Shown in pieces: positions 51,616-58,889 of a DNA stretch of 64,000 nucleotides. The DNA comes from Oscillospiraceae bacterium (lineage in GTDB: Bacteria; Bacillota; Clostridia; Oscillospirales; Oscillospiraceae): the NCBI GenBank assembly GCA_017561205.1, contig JAFZDL010000025.1, positions 97,417 through 161,416 of the forward strand, read 5' to 3'. A model generated the notes under the pieces. That model was given only the letters and a program-made list of their open reading frames with translations, was not told the DNA's origin and did no database searches. Positions within the stretch are counted from its first letter, which is position 1, and the number at the start of each line of letters is the position of its first letter. Both the position numbers and the translations under genes were made by a program.

Positions 51616-52794
51616 TTAATACAACTTAAAAATTTCTACCACTTTGCGGGCGGTTTTGTAGATGGGGCCTTCCAGGTCCTTCTTTACATTTTTCAGTTCC
51701 TGGCGAATGGGGATTCCCTGGGGGCAATGGCTTTCGCACTTGCCGCAGCCGATACACAATGATGCGGCGGTAGAATCCTTTCGGACGGCGCTGCACATAA
51801 AATGCTCCTTAATTCCGGCAAATTTACCCTCCGAGGCCATTCGGTTGTAAGAAGCAAAGGCGCCGGGAATATCAACCCCTTTGGGGCAGGGCATACAGTA
51901 GCCACAACCGGTACAGCCAACCTTCAGTTTAGCATTAATGGCTGCTACCACCTTTTGGAACATTGCTTCCTCTTCTGCCCCCATCTCACCGATTTTGGCA
52001 TCAGAAGCGGTCTGCACATTCTCCCGCAGCATCTCCATAGAGTTCATACCGGACAAAACACAGGTAACTTCCTCTTGATTCCAAAGCCACCGAAATGCCC
52101 ACTGGGCCGGGGTGTGGGAAATGGGATGCTCAGCAAAAGCATTGACTGCATCCTGGGGCAGCCGGTTTACCAGCTTGCCGCCACGGAGCGGCTCCATAAT
52201 GATCACAGGCATACCCTTGCTATGAGCATATTGCAAGCCACGGCGACCGGCCTGGGAATGCTCGTCTAAGTAGTTGTACTGAATCTGACAGAAATCCCAG
52301 TCATAAGCATCCACCAGTTTGCAAAACATATCCGAATTGCCGTGGTAGGAAAAGCCGATCTGTCGGATAGCGCCGGAGCGTTTTTTCTCTTCCAGGAAAT
52401 CCAGCACGCCCAGTTTCTTCTGTTTTTCCCAGGTCGCAATATCCGTAAGCATATGCATCAGGTAGTAATCCACATAATCGGTTTTTAACCGCTTAAGCTG
52501 CTCATTAAACAGTTTTTCCATACCCTCCCGGGATTTGATGAGGTAATGTGGCAGCTTAGTAGCGATCTTTACCTTTTCACGGACACCGTTTTTAGCCAGT
52601 ATCTCACCCACAGCAGCTTCACTGCCGGGGTAGATGTAAGCGGTATCAAAGTAATTTACACCAGCTTCGATAGCGGCCAAAATCTCTTTCTCCGCCTCTT
52701 CCATATCGATAGACGGACCGTTGCGACGGAATCGCATACAACCAAAGCCCAAGGCAGATATGTCATTACCGTATTTATCCTTCCGATACTGCAT
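51616..52794 (-). CDS. Aldo/keto reductase with C-terminal 4Fe-4S ferredoxin domain
   Basis: This 392-residue protein has an AKR barrel with GFGCMRF, the catalytic Asp/Tyr segment VNYFDTAYIYPGSE and Lys in IATKLPH. The C-terminus carries two cysteine clusters, CTGCGYCMPCP and CIGCGKCESHCP, a 4Fe-4S module seen in clostridial AKRs. The substrate is unknown. The ATG at 52794 lies inside the end of the PAP2 gene (20-base overlap), so it is co-transcribed with lipid enzymes. Confidence 0.9.
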   Translation of the reverse strand: MQYRKDKYGNDISALGFGCMRFRRNGPSIDMEEAEKEILAAIEAGVNYFDTAYIYPGSEAAVGEILAKNGVREKVKIATKLPHYLIKSREGMEKLFNEQLKRLKTDYVDYYLMHMLTDIATWEKQKKLGVLDFLEEKKRSGAIRQIGFSYHGNSDMFCKLVDAYDWDFCQIQYNYLDEHSQAGRRGLQYAHSKGMPVIIMEPLRGGKLVNRLPQDAVNAFAEHPISHTPAQWAFRWLWNQEEVTCVLSGMNSMEMLRENVQTASDAKIGEMGAEEEAMFQKVVAAINAKLKVGCTGCGYCMPCPKGVDIPGAFASYNRMASEGKFAGIKEHFMCSAVRKDSTAASLCIGCGKCESHCPQGIPIRQELKNVKKDLEGPIYKTARKVVEIFKLY

Positions 52795-53467
52795 GTTTCC
52801 ACTTCCTCTTATAGTATTTGCCGAAAGCGACAATCTCTGCTACCAGACAAACAGGAATTGCTGCAAAGATATCCACCACAGAATGCTGTTTGGTAAAGGC
52901 AACAGACAGGCACACAAAAATCACAAAAACCACAACAAACGTCTTTACATACCAGGCAGCAGACTTTTCCTTCAACCAGGCAGAGGCGATACCCAAAGAA
53001 TAGGCCACATGCAACGATGGGCAAACACCGGTGTTGGTATCCTGGCTATAAATGATATTCATAATCCAGGTAAGGAAATTCTCGCGGCCCAGGGTATCCA
53101 AATCCGGGCGCAGATCCTGTCTGCTGGGCCAAACAATATAACACACCACCGCAATGGCTTGGGTGACGATGATATAGGTCTGCAGACCCTTGAAATTATC
53201 TATATGATAAAGCAGGAAATATCCCAAGGATACCACGATCAAGAAATACCAGCCCACATAAGGAATGACGAACCACTCATTAAAGGGAATGACATCGTCC
53301 AGAGGATGCCACACCACATTGCATTTTTCTGCAGGAATCAAATTCTCCGTAAGGAAATAGCACAGAAAATACACCACCCAACCTAGCAGCAACAGCACAT
53401 GGCGGTACTGGGGGCTTGTTATATTTGAAAAACGCAATTTGCTGTAATCCACAACAGGTTTTCTCAT
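52775..53467 (-). CDS. PAP2-family membrane phosphatase/phosphotransferase
   Basis: This 230-residue protein has about six membrane helices. The PAP2 motifs are CPSLHVAYS (motif 2, catalytic His) and FTKQHSVVDIFAA (motif 3); motif 1 is weak. Its relatives include lipid phosphatases and inositolphosphotransferase-like proteins. It overlaps the acyltransferase-like gene by 4 bases as ATGA, suggesting a shared role in phospholipid metabolism. Confidence 0.85.
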   Translation of the reverse strand: MRKPVVDYSKLRFSNITSPQYRHVLLLLGWVVYFLCYFLTENLIPAEKCNVVWHPLDDVIPFNEWFVIPYVGWYFLIVVSLGYFLLYHIDNFKGLQTYIIVTQAIAVVCYIVWPSRQDLRPDLDTLGRENFLTWIMNIIYSQDTNTGVCPSLHVAYSLGIASAWLKEKSAAWYVKTFVVVFVIFVCLSVAFTKQHSVVDIFAAIPVCLVAEIVAFGKYYKRKWKHAVSEG

Positions 53468-54228
53468 TTTTCTATTACCTCCTCCGGGCGGTTTTGGGGG
53501 TAGTGTTTTGCACTCATATTGGGGTACGGAACTACAGTATGCTGGGGCAGATTTACCGCAATTTGGGTGATCGACTCCATCAGGTAATTTGTGATCCGCT
53601 GGCGCTCCTGGTCTATAGGAGCATTGGGATCAAAAACGGTAGGTTTGCCGATGTACATTTTCTTCAAGTTAGGAGCAACATACAGCGGCACAAAAGCCAC
53701 TGCCTTGCCAGTCCGTTTATAGTAGAGCTTGGCCACATCGATGTACTTATCCTGAAACTGATAAACGATGTTGTTATAGGGGGTGTAGCACTCCGGAAAA
53801 ATGATCACATTGGTGCTGTCCTCCAGAGCGGAGATCGTCAGCTTAAAGGTGGTAATCAAGCGGTTGTCCCGGTAAACGGGAATCGTTTTGGCGTTACGGA
53901 ACAAGCAAACAGAAAGTGGCGCAATCAAATATGACGCAATGTGGTAAAACCAATGGGTCCACTTGGGTTTCAAACTCCAAAAATCCTCGAAAGCATAAGC
54001 AGGAACTTCTTTGAGATACATCATCTGATGGGCGCACCACATCTTCCGCTTGCCGGGAAAATAGAACTCACCAGCCAAGGGTCCGTGCATATGAGAATGA
54101 TTGCCCACTACGATACAGGGCTCCTGGGGCAGATTTTCCTGTCCTTCCACGGAGATTTTAGGATAAACCCATTCCAAAATTTTGCGTAAAACCCGGAAAC
54201 AGGCCACAGAAAACTTACTGGACTTCAT
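53464..54228 (-). CDS. PlsC-like acyltransferase with altered HX4D motif
   Basis: This 254-residue protein aligns with the 1-acylglycerol-3-phosphate acyltransferase fold: VGNHSHMHGP for motif I, TIPVYRDN for motif II and VIIFPECYTPYN for motif III. In motif I the catalytic Asp of H-x4-D is Gly, and motif III lacks the usual EGTR. It may use another residue or a different acceptor, or be inactive. There is no signal peptide and one amphipathic segment near residue 95-115. It is first in the operon, behind an extended -10 promoter. Confidence 0.78.
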   Translation of the reverse strand: MKSSKFSVACFRVLRKILEWVYPKISVEGQENLPQEPCIVVGNHSHMHGPLAGEFYFPGKRKMWCAHQMMYLKEVPAYAFEDFWSLKPKWTHWFYHIASYLIAPLSVCLFRNAKTIPVYRDNRLITTFKLTISALEDSTNVIIFPECYTPYNNIVYQFQDKYIDVAKLYYKRTGKAVAFVPLYVAPNLKKMYIGKPTVFDPNAPIDQERQRITNYLMESITQIAVNLPQHTVVPYPNMSAKHYPQNRPEEVIEK

Positions 54229-54261
54229 CTATGTACTTCCTCTCAGCAATAATTTAGAAGG

Positions 54262-54270
54262 ATTATACCA
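54262..54270 (-). promoter_or_regulatory. Extended -10 promoter of the acyltransferase/PAP2/AKR operon
   Basis: On the minus strand TGGTATAAT gives a perfect -10 (54262-54267) with the TG extension. No clear -35 is seen. Confidence 0.6.
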
Positions 54271-54341
54271 TAAAAAAACGAAAAGGTACATAATTATTTT
54301 CATTCCCCAAAAATGGGATTCCGAGTTACCTTCCCAGTTAG

Positions 54342-54491
54342 AATGCAAACCGTCCTGTTAAGCTGCCTTTGGATTGTGAAGCATTTGATAAAAAGCTTGC
54401 ATAGCTTGCAACAATTTCCCGCTTGAAGGATGCCAAGGTTTCCGACAAGTACAACACCGCTTACAGCAAGTGCTGGCAAATCAACTGGTAA
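54342..54491 (+). pseudogene. Possible decayed coding remnant
   Basis: One plus-strand frame of 49 codons, ended by TAA at 54489, has a single internal TAG. The second half (RLKDAKVSDKYNTAYSKCWQ) has codon use like real genes here. There is no start or ribosome site. It may be the end of a lost gene. The rest of the 54229-54535 gap holds only the promoter described and a terminator. Confidence 0.3.
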
Positions 54492-54505
54492 TTACATAAA
54501 GCAAG

Positions 54506-54530
54506 GAGCCGCCGGCAATACCGGCGGCTC
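54506..54530 (-). terminator. Terminator-like hairpin after the CorC-type gene
   Basis: GAGCCGCCGG pairs with CCGGCGGCTC around a 5-base loop just beyond the stop codon. The following T-tract on the minus strand is weak. Confidence 0.6.
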
Positions 54531-54535
54531 TAATA

Positions 54536-55861
54536 TTATTCAGCTTCAGTGGGTTCTGCCGGAGCGGTTTTGCGAATGATTGCAGTTTCCACCTGGTAGT
54601 TATCTACCTGTGTAACCTGAATTTCCAGACCATCCAGTTCCACCTTGTCATCTTTCTCGGGAGAGGTACCCAAGTGGTGGAACACCAAACCGTTGAGGGT
54701 GTCATATTCCTCGGATTCCAGGCACATTCCAAGCACTTCGGAAAGCTCTTCCAAAAGCACACTGCCATCAACCTGCCACAGATTTTCCTCCAGGGGAACG
54801 ATCCTCTGGGCGGTTTCCTCCGGCTGGATATCGTCCTCCAGATCGCCTACCAATTCCTCAATCAAGTCCTTTATGGTGATGATACCGCTCAGTCCGCCGT
54901 ACTCATCCAGCACTACAGCAAACTGCTCGTGTTCCTTTTTCATATTCCGGAAAAGCACATCTGCTTTCAGGGTCTCCGGCACCACATAGGCCTCTGTAAC
55001 GGCCTGCTCCATAACATTTTCCTTGGACTTATCAGCCAGACGGAAATATATCTTACTATTTAGCACACCAACGATATGGTCAGGGGTCTCCTCGCAGATG
55101 GGGTAGTAGGTAAACCGGCTGTTCACAATGCTATCGTGCCAGATTTCTATGCTGTCCTCTAAGTACAAGAAGGTCACTTCTGTACGGTGGGTGATAATCT
55201 CCGCGATGGGAAGATTATCAAATTCAAAGACGTTCTCGATGAATTCCCGTTCTTCGTTGTCAATGGTACCCTTTTCATTGCCCACATCCACCATCATACG
55301 GATCTCTTCTTCGCCCACTTCCTCTTGCTGTGCATTGGGGTCAATGCCCGTCAGCCGCAGGACACCGTTTGTGGACACAGTCAGCAGACCCACCAGCGGG
55401 GAAAACACCTTGGCAATGCCGCTGACAAGACCGGACATACCCAATGCCAGCTTTTCCGCATTACGCATTGCTACCTGCTTGGGCACCAATTCGCCAAATA
55501 CCAAAGTAAAATAGGACAGTACAATGGTGATAAAGATAACGGCAATGGTGTCAAGCAATTCAGTGTTCACACCCACGCCCAGGCCCAAAAGCCAATCTAC
55601 CAGCACACCGGAGAAATTCTCCGCCGCAAAAGCACTTCCCAAAAAACCGGACAGGGTAATTGCCACCTGAATGGTAGCCAAAAAACGGGCAGGCTGACTA
55701 GTCAGCCGTGCAAGGCGCACCGCACGCTTATCCCCTTCAGATACCATTTTCGCAAGCTTTGCATCGTTCATAGAGATCACTGCGATCTCCGCGCAGGCAA
55801 AGATCGCGTTCAGCGCAATGAATATCACCTGCAAGCCTATCATTAATCCAATATTATTCAT
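54536..55861 (-). CDS. CNNM/HlyC-CorC family membrane protein
   Basis: This 441-residue protein has a DUF21 domain with four hydrophobic segments (residues 1-190, including FACAEIAVISMND), two CBS domains (about 205-335) and a C-terminal CorC_HlyC domain (about 350-430). Such proteins are linked to Mg2+ or Co2+ efflux. The CBS pair may sense nucleotides. TTGGAGG precedes the ATG at 55861. A hairpin with a T-run in the leader suggests attenuation. Confidence 0.92.
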   Translation of the reverse strand: MNNIGLMIGLQVIFIALNAIFACAEIAVISMNDAKLAKMVSEGDKRAVRLARLTSQPARFLATIQVAITLSGFLGSAFAAENFSGVLVDWLLGLGVGVNTELLDTIAVIFITIVLSYFTLVFGELVPKQVAMRNAEKLALGMSGLVSGIAKVFSPLVGLLTVSTNGVLRLTGIDPNAQQEEVGEEEIRMMVDVGNEKGTIDNEEREFIENVFEFDNLPIAEIITHRTEVTFLYLEDSIEIWHDSIVNSRFTYYPICEETPDHIVGVLNSKIYFRLADKSKENVMEQAVTEAYVVPETLKADVLFRNMKKEHEQFAVVLDEYGGLSGIITIKDLIEELVGDLEDDIQPEETAQRIVPLEENLWQVDGSVLLEELSEVLGMCLESEEYDTLNGLVFHHLGTSPEKDDKVELDGLEIQVTQVDNYQVETAIIRKTAPAEPTEAE

Positions 55862-55902
55862 AATTTCCTCCAAATATATCTCATATTTCCTCATAAAGGG
55901 CG

Positions 55903-55953
55903 AAAAAAAGCAAAGCCTATGCCTTACATCCGCAGATGCAGCCTACGCTTCGC
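55903..55953 (-). terminator. Leader hairpin with T-run (attenuator candidate) before the CorC-type gene
   Basis: On the minus strand GCGAAGCGTAGGC pairs imperfectly with GCATAGGCTTTGC, followed by seven T residues (55903-55909). It lies between the promoter and the start codon, so it can cut off the transcript early. Confidence 0.65.
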
Positions 55954-56010
55954 AAAAACAGACTTCTGATATAAGGGAGGATTTTCGGGATTACTGTCGC
56001 CGTCGTCCAT
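55924..56010 (-). CDS. 28-codon upstream ORF, possible leader peptide
   Basis: The frame begins MDDGDSNPENPPLYQ and ends with a basic tail (AKRRLHLRM). AAAGGAG lies 14 bases upstream of the ATG, which is long. The ORF ends inside the attenuator hairpin, the arrangement expected when ribosome progress controls termination. It could be coincidence. Confidence 0.35.
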   Translation of the reverse strand: MDDGDSNPENPPLYQKSVFAKRRLHLRM

Positions 56011-56049
56011 AGTTTCTTAGGGTGCTCCTTTCATTCATTATTCGCATAT

Positions 56050-56077
56050 AGTATAGCAGATTTTTCGCAAATTGCAA
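56050..56077 (-). promoter_or_regulatory. Promoter of the CorC-type gene
   Basis: On the minus strand -35 TTGCAA (56072-56077) and -10 TATACT (56050-56055) are 16 bases apart, leaving a leader of about 185 bases. Confidence 0.65.
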
Positions 56078-56159
56078 GTATTATTTACCGCCTCCGATCC
56101 GCTGGTCGCTATTCGTCAAAATAACCAATTAAATTCTTGTGTTTTGTGCAGTTTTACTA

Positions 56160-56188
56160 TTGTATCGAAAGGGCGGTTATGGTAAAAT
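56160..56188 (+). promoter_or_regulatory. Promoter of the SGNH hydrolase gene
   Basis: -35 TTGTAT (56160-56165) and -10 TAAAAT (56183-56188) are 17 bases apart. A small hairpin CGCAAGA/TCTTGCG (56198-56216) follows in the leader. Confidence 0.6.
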
Positions 56189-56250
56189 ATTGGAAACGCA
56201 AGACTTTTTCTTGCGAAGAAAGAAAATTTTGCAAATTGGAGGATTGCACA

Positions 56251-57561
56251 ATGGCAGAGAAAATCAGAGTGAATTTACCCCAAAAGTACGATTTGGTGGT
56301 CGGTGACACCTTCCAGCTGTACTATCGTGGTGTTATTGAAGCGCCCAATCCCTACATCTATTCCATCGTATCTATTTGTGACAAAGGTCGGAATTTCCCC
56401 CGGTACTTTGAATATGCGCCCACGGAACCCGGCCAGCACAAGCTGACCATCAAGGTTTACGATGCTCAGCGGAATCTGTTGGGTGAGGCTGAAACCGTTT
56501 TGAATGTGGTAGTTCCGAAGGAACCGGAGAAATGCACCAATATTTTGGTGATTGGCGACTCCCTTACCGGTAACGGTCACTGGATAAATGAGGCCCAGCG
56601 CCGTATTGTGGAAACCGAGGGCGAGCCTGCAGGTCTTGGTTTTGCAAATGCAATTAAATTCGTTGGCACCCGCAACGGCTATTACCCCAACACCCAGAAC
56701 GAGGGTTACGGTGGCTGGCACTGGGATTCCTTCCTGTATAATGTCCCCGGCGCAATGATGATCGAATGCCCCAACAACAGAGGCGTTGAAGATCAGCATT
56801 CTCTGTGGCAGGACTGCAACGGCGCTATTTGGCAGCTGGAGACCCTGCAGATTGACTATCTGAAGTTCAATAGATGGAAGGATCACACCTCTCCCATTCC
56901 TGAGTGCAGTCCTCTCACCCACTATGCCAACGCTGTGGACACCTCTCCCATCGAGTTTGTCTCCGCTTTCAGCGACGGCGGTTCACCCTTCCTGAACCCC
57001 GACACCGGCAAGATCGATATGCTGGACTACTGCAAGCGCAACAATATCGACAAGCCCGATGTTGTTTACATTTTCCTGGGCTGCAACGGTCTGATGAGCA
57101 CCGAAGCCTGCACCAATACCCGGGAAGATTACTGCCAGATGGTGGTAACCAAGGGACGGAAGATGGTGGCTTACCTAAAGGAAGCCTTCCCCGATGTAAA
57201 GGTCAAGATCATTGGCCAGCCCTTGGGGTCCGTCAACGGCGGTATGGGCGCAAACTACGGCGCTACTCTGCCTCTGACTGATCACTACGACATCATCCAC
57301 TACAAAATGGAGCTGAACAGAGTTTATCAGGCATGGTGCCTGGAAGACGAGTACAAGGACTTTATGGAGTTTGTGGATATCGCTGGTCAGTTTGACTGTG
57401 AGTACGGCTATCCCTACAAAGAAAAGCCTGTGAACACCAGAAGCGCGGTTATGGAGCGGATGGACACCAACGCCGCTCATCCCTCAATGGACGGCTACAA
57501 GCAAATCGGCGATGCGGTGTACAGAAACATCGTCGCAAGCTTCTGCAGCGAAGAAAACTAA
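56251..57561 (+). CDS. SGNH/GDSL-type hydrolase with N-terminal beta-sandwich
   Basis: This 436-residue protein has an N-terminal beta-rich domain of about 95 residues, then a GDSL domain. Block I is ILVIGDSLTGNGHW (catalytic Ser). Block III resembles IFLGCNG, with Asn in place. Block V is NAAHPSMDGYKQ (His, with Asp three before as D-x-x-A-A-H in spacing). No signal peptide is seen. Relatives are carbohydrate esterases and lipases; deacetylation of an imported glycan is a reasonable guess. The ATG at 56251 has TTGGAGG at 8 bases; upstream in-frame starts lack one. Confidence 0.82.
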   Translation: MAEKIRVNLPQKYDLVVGDTFQLYYRGVIEAPNPYIYSIVSICDKGRNFPRYFEYAPTEPGQHKLTIKVYDAQRNLLGEAETVLNVVVPKEPEKCTNILVIGDSLTGNGHWINEAQRRIVETEGEPAGLGFANAIKFVGTRNGYYPNTQNEGYGGWHWDSFLYNVPGAMMIECPNNRGVEDQHSLWQDCNGAIWQLETLQIDYLKFNRWKDHTSPIPECSPLTHYANAVDTSPIEFVSAFSDGGSPFLNPDTGKIDMLDYCKRNNIDKPDVVYIFLGCNGLMSTEACTNTREDYCQMVVTKGRKMVAYLKEAFPDVKVKIIGQPLGSVNGGMGANYGATLPLTDHYDIIHYKMELNRVYQAWCLEDEYKDFMEFVDIAGQFDCEYGYPYKEKPVNTRSAVMERMDTNAAHPSMDGYKQIGDAVYRNIVASFCSEEN

Positions 57562-57602
57562 CAAAAAAGACAGTTGCAATCGGATGCTGTTTTTGTTATG
57601 AT

Positions 57603-58415
57603 TTATTCGTTTACACAATACCACTTCTGCGGAATGGCTTCCTCATCTGCCAGAGGGTCAATGCCACCGCAGTTCTGATAAATCAGCTCAATGGTTTCCT
57701 TCATTTTTCGGGCGCTGCACAGCTGTGTCGGCGCATTTCCCAAGAATCCGTCAGTGATGCATCTGTGGTAACGGAATGCCGTTTCGTACTTTGTGAATCG
57801 GTAGGAAATGTCCTCTGTATAGTCGGTGTCAAACAAACACAGTTTTGTTTTGATAATCTGGCCGTCTTTTTTGCGGACAGTCATTGTAACAGGTTTATCA
57901 CCCATTCTGTTCGGTATGTTCAAAATCTCATCCACAGTATGGAGGAATGTGTTTTTATTGTGGGCAACACCTGCCAGTAAAACATAACCGTCCATATCAA
58001 AAAGCTTGCCGTAGCAGCTGCTGGGCGCAGTGGGTGTGGGCACATAGATTTCGTCCTTGACAAAGGTTTGGGCTTTATCCTGCTCACCGAAAACCACCAT
58101 AGAATGGCAGGGATTCTCCGAACGGACACCCCGGGGGTCCCGTATAGCTACCGTCGAAAAAGCACCCAGGCAATTATCGTCACTGTCCACATCCAAGGTG
58201 ATATCTTTATCCAGATTGTGCCAGGTATGGGTAGGCACACAAAACAGGCCCCCATCCCGAGTAAAATATTCGACCAAGATATCCAAAAGCGCCTCTGCCC
58301 CGCCCTCCACCGGGCCAATAGCCCGCAAAGAAGAATGGAACAGAACTGGGACACCCTTAGGTGTATGTAACGCATCCAGCTGACAGATGATATCAGCCTT
58401 AGAAAATTTATCCAT
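57603..58415 (-). CDS. AAC(3)-family N-acetyltransferase
   Basis: This 270-residue protein belongs to the Antibiotic_NAT fold: LFHSSLRAIGPVEGGAEALL at the start, GLFCVPTHTW, then TPTAPSSCYGKLFDMDGYVLLAGV with the catalytic-type His in NTFLHTVDE. Chromosomal members of this family often act on other amines, and resistance cannot be inferred. Its base composition matches the surroundings and no mobile element adjoins it. A promoter with TTGTCA and TACCAT lies at 58435-58463. Confidence 0.85.
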   Translation of the reverse strand: MDKFSKADIICQLDALHTPKGVPVLFHSSLRAIGPVEGGAEALLDILVEYFTRDGGLFCVPTHTWHNLDKDITLDVDSDDNCLGAFSTVAIRDPRGVRSENPCHSMVVFGEQDKAQTFVKDEIYVPTPTAPSSCYGKLFDMDGYVLLAGVAHNKNTFLHTVDEILNIPNRMGDKPVTMTVRKKDGQIIKTKLCLFDTDYTEDISYRFTKYETAFRYHRCITDGFLGNAPTQLCSARKMKETIELIYQNCGGIDPLADEEAIPQKWYCVNE

Positions 58416-58434
58416 AGTGTTTCACCTCAGTTAT

Positions 58435-58463
58435 ATGGTAACACAATCTACTACACTTGACAA
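58435..58463 (-). promoter_or_regulatory. Promoter of the AAC(3)-family gene
   Basis: On the minus strand -35 TTGTCA (58458-58463), 17 bases, and -10 TACCAT (58435-58440). Confidence 0.6.
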
Positions 58464-58490
58464 GCGTTCCTATTAATCCGTCATCAAACC

Positions 58491-58526
58491 AGAAAAGAGA
58501 CACACCCAATGGTGTGTCTCTTTTCT
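58491..58526 (-). terminator. Terminator of the tRNA pair
   Basis: A perfect 16-base-pair stem (58491-58506 with 58511-58526) closes a 4-base loop, with AGAAAA and TTTTCT ends. It begins at the tRNA-Tyr 3' end on the minus strand. Confidence 0.82.
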
Positions 58527-58610
58527 GGTGGGGGAGGACGGATTCGAACCATCGAAGCGATACGCAGCAGATTTACAGTCTGTCCCCTTTGGCCACTCGG
58601 GAACTCCCCC
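58526..58610 (-). tRNA. tRNA-Tyr (GTA)
   Basis: The minus strand gives GGGGGAGTTCCCGAG at the 5' end, an anticodon loop with GTA, a long variable arm typical of bacterial tRNA-Tyr, the T-loop GGTTCGAATCC and an encoded CCA. Confidence 0.95.
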
Positions 58611-58634
58611 ATATTCAATTCTCTACCGTCTGCT

Positions 58635-58710
58635 TGGAGCCGGTAGACGGACTCGAACCCCCGACCTGCTGATTACAAATCAGCTGCTCTACCAACTGAG
58701 CTATACCGGC
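58635..58710 (-). tRNA. tRNA-Thr (TGT)
   Basis: The 76-base cloverleaf on the minus strand has GCCGGTATAGCTCAGTTGG, the anticodon loop TTTGTAA (anticodon TGT), GGTTCGAGTCC and an encoded CCA. It precedes tRNA-Tyr by 24 bases on the same transcript. Confidence 0.95.
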
Positions 58711-58828
58711 GGCTCAAACAGAACACGCTTATTATAGCTATGTTAACCCATTTTGTCAAGGGTTTTTTTCGTGAATAACAAAGGTTTTTGCAAAAAGTAA
58801 ACTTTTTCGAAATTGCTGGTGAATTACA

Positions 58829-58857
58829 TTGTTTTTCTTCATTTTTTGTGGTAGTAT
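58829..58857 (+). promoter_or_regulatory. Promoter of the LTA synthase-like gene
   Basis: -35 TTGTTT (58829-58834) and -10 TAGTAT (58852-58857) are 17 bases apart. The stretch from 58711 to 58828 is AT-rich and holds nothing else that I can identify. Confidence 0.55.
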
Positions 58858-58889
58858 AGGGTCAATTCTTTTCGAATTAGGTGATATTT

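Noticed and set aside
57603-58415. Acquired aminoglycoside resistance gene
   Set aside because: The protein is in the AAC(3) family, but base use matches its neighbours and no integron, transposase or repeat adjoins it, so I make no resistance claim.
58526-58710. Integration site (att) at the tRNA pair
   Set aside because: No integrase gene and no repeat of a tRNA 3' end were seen on either side.
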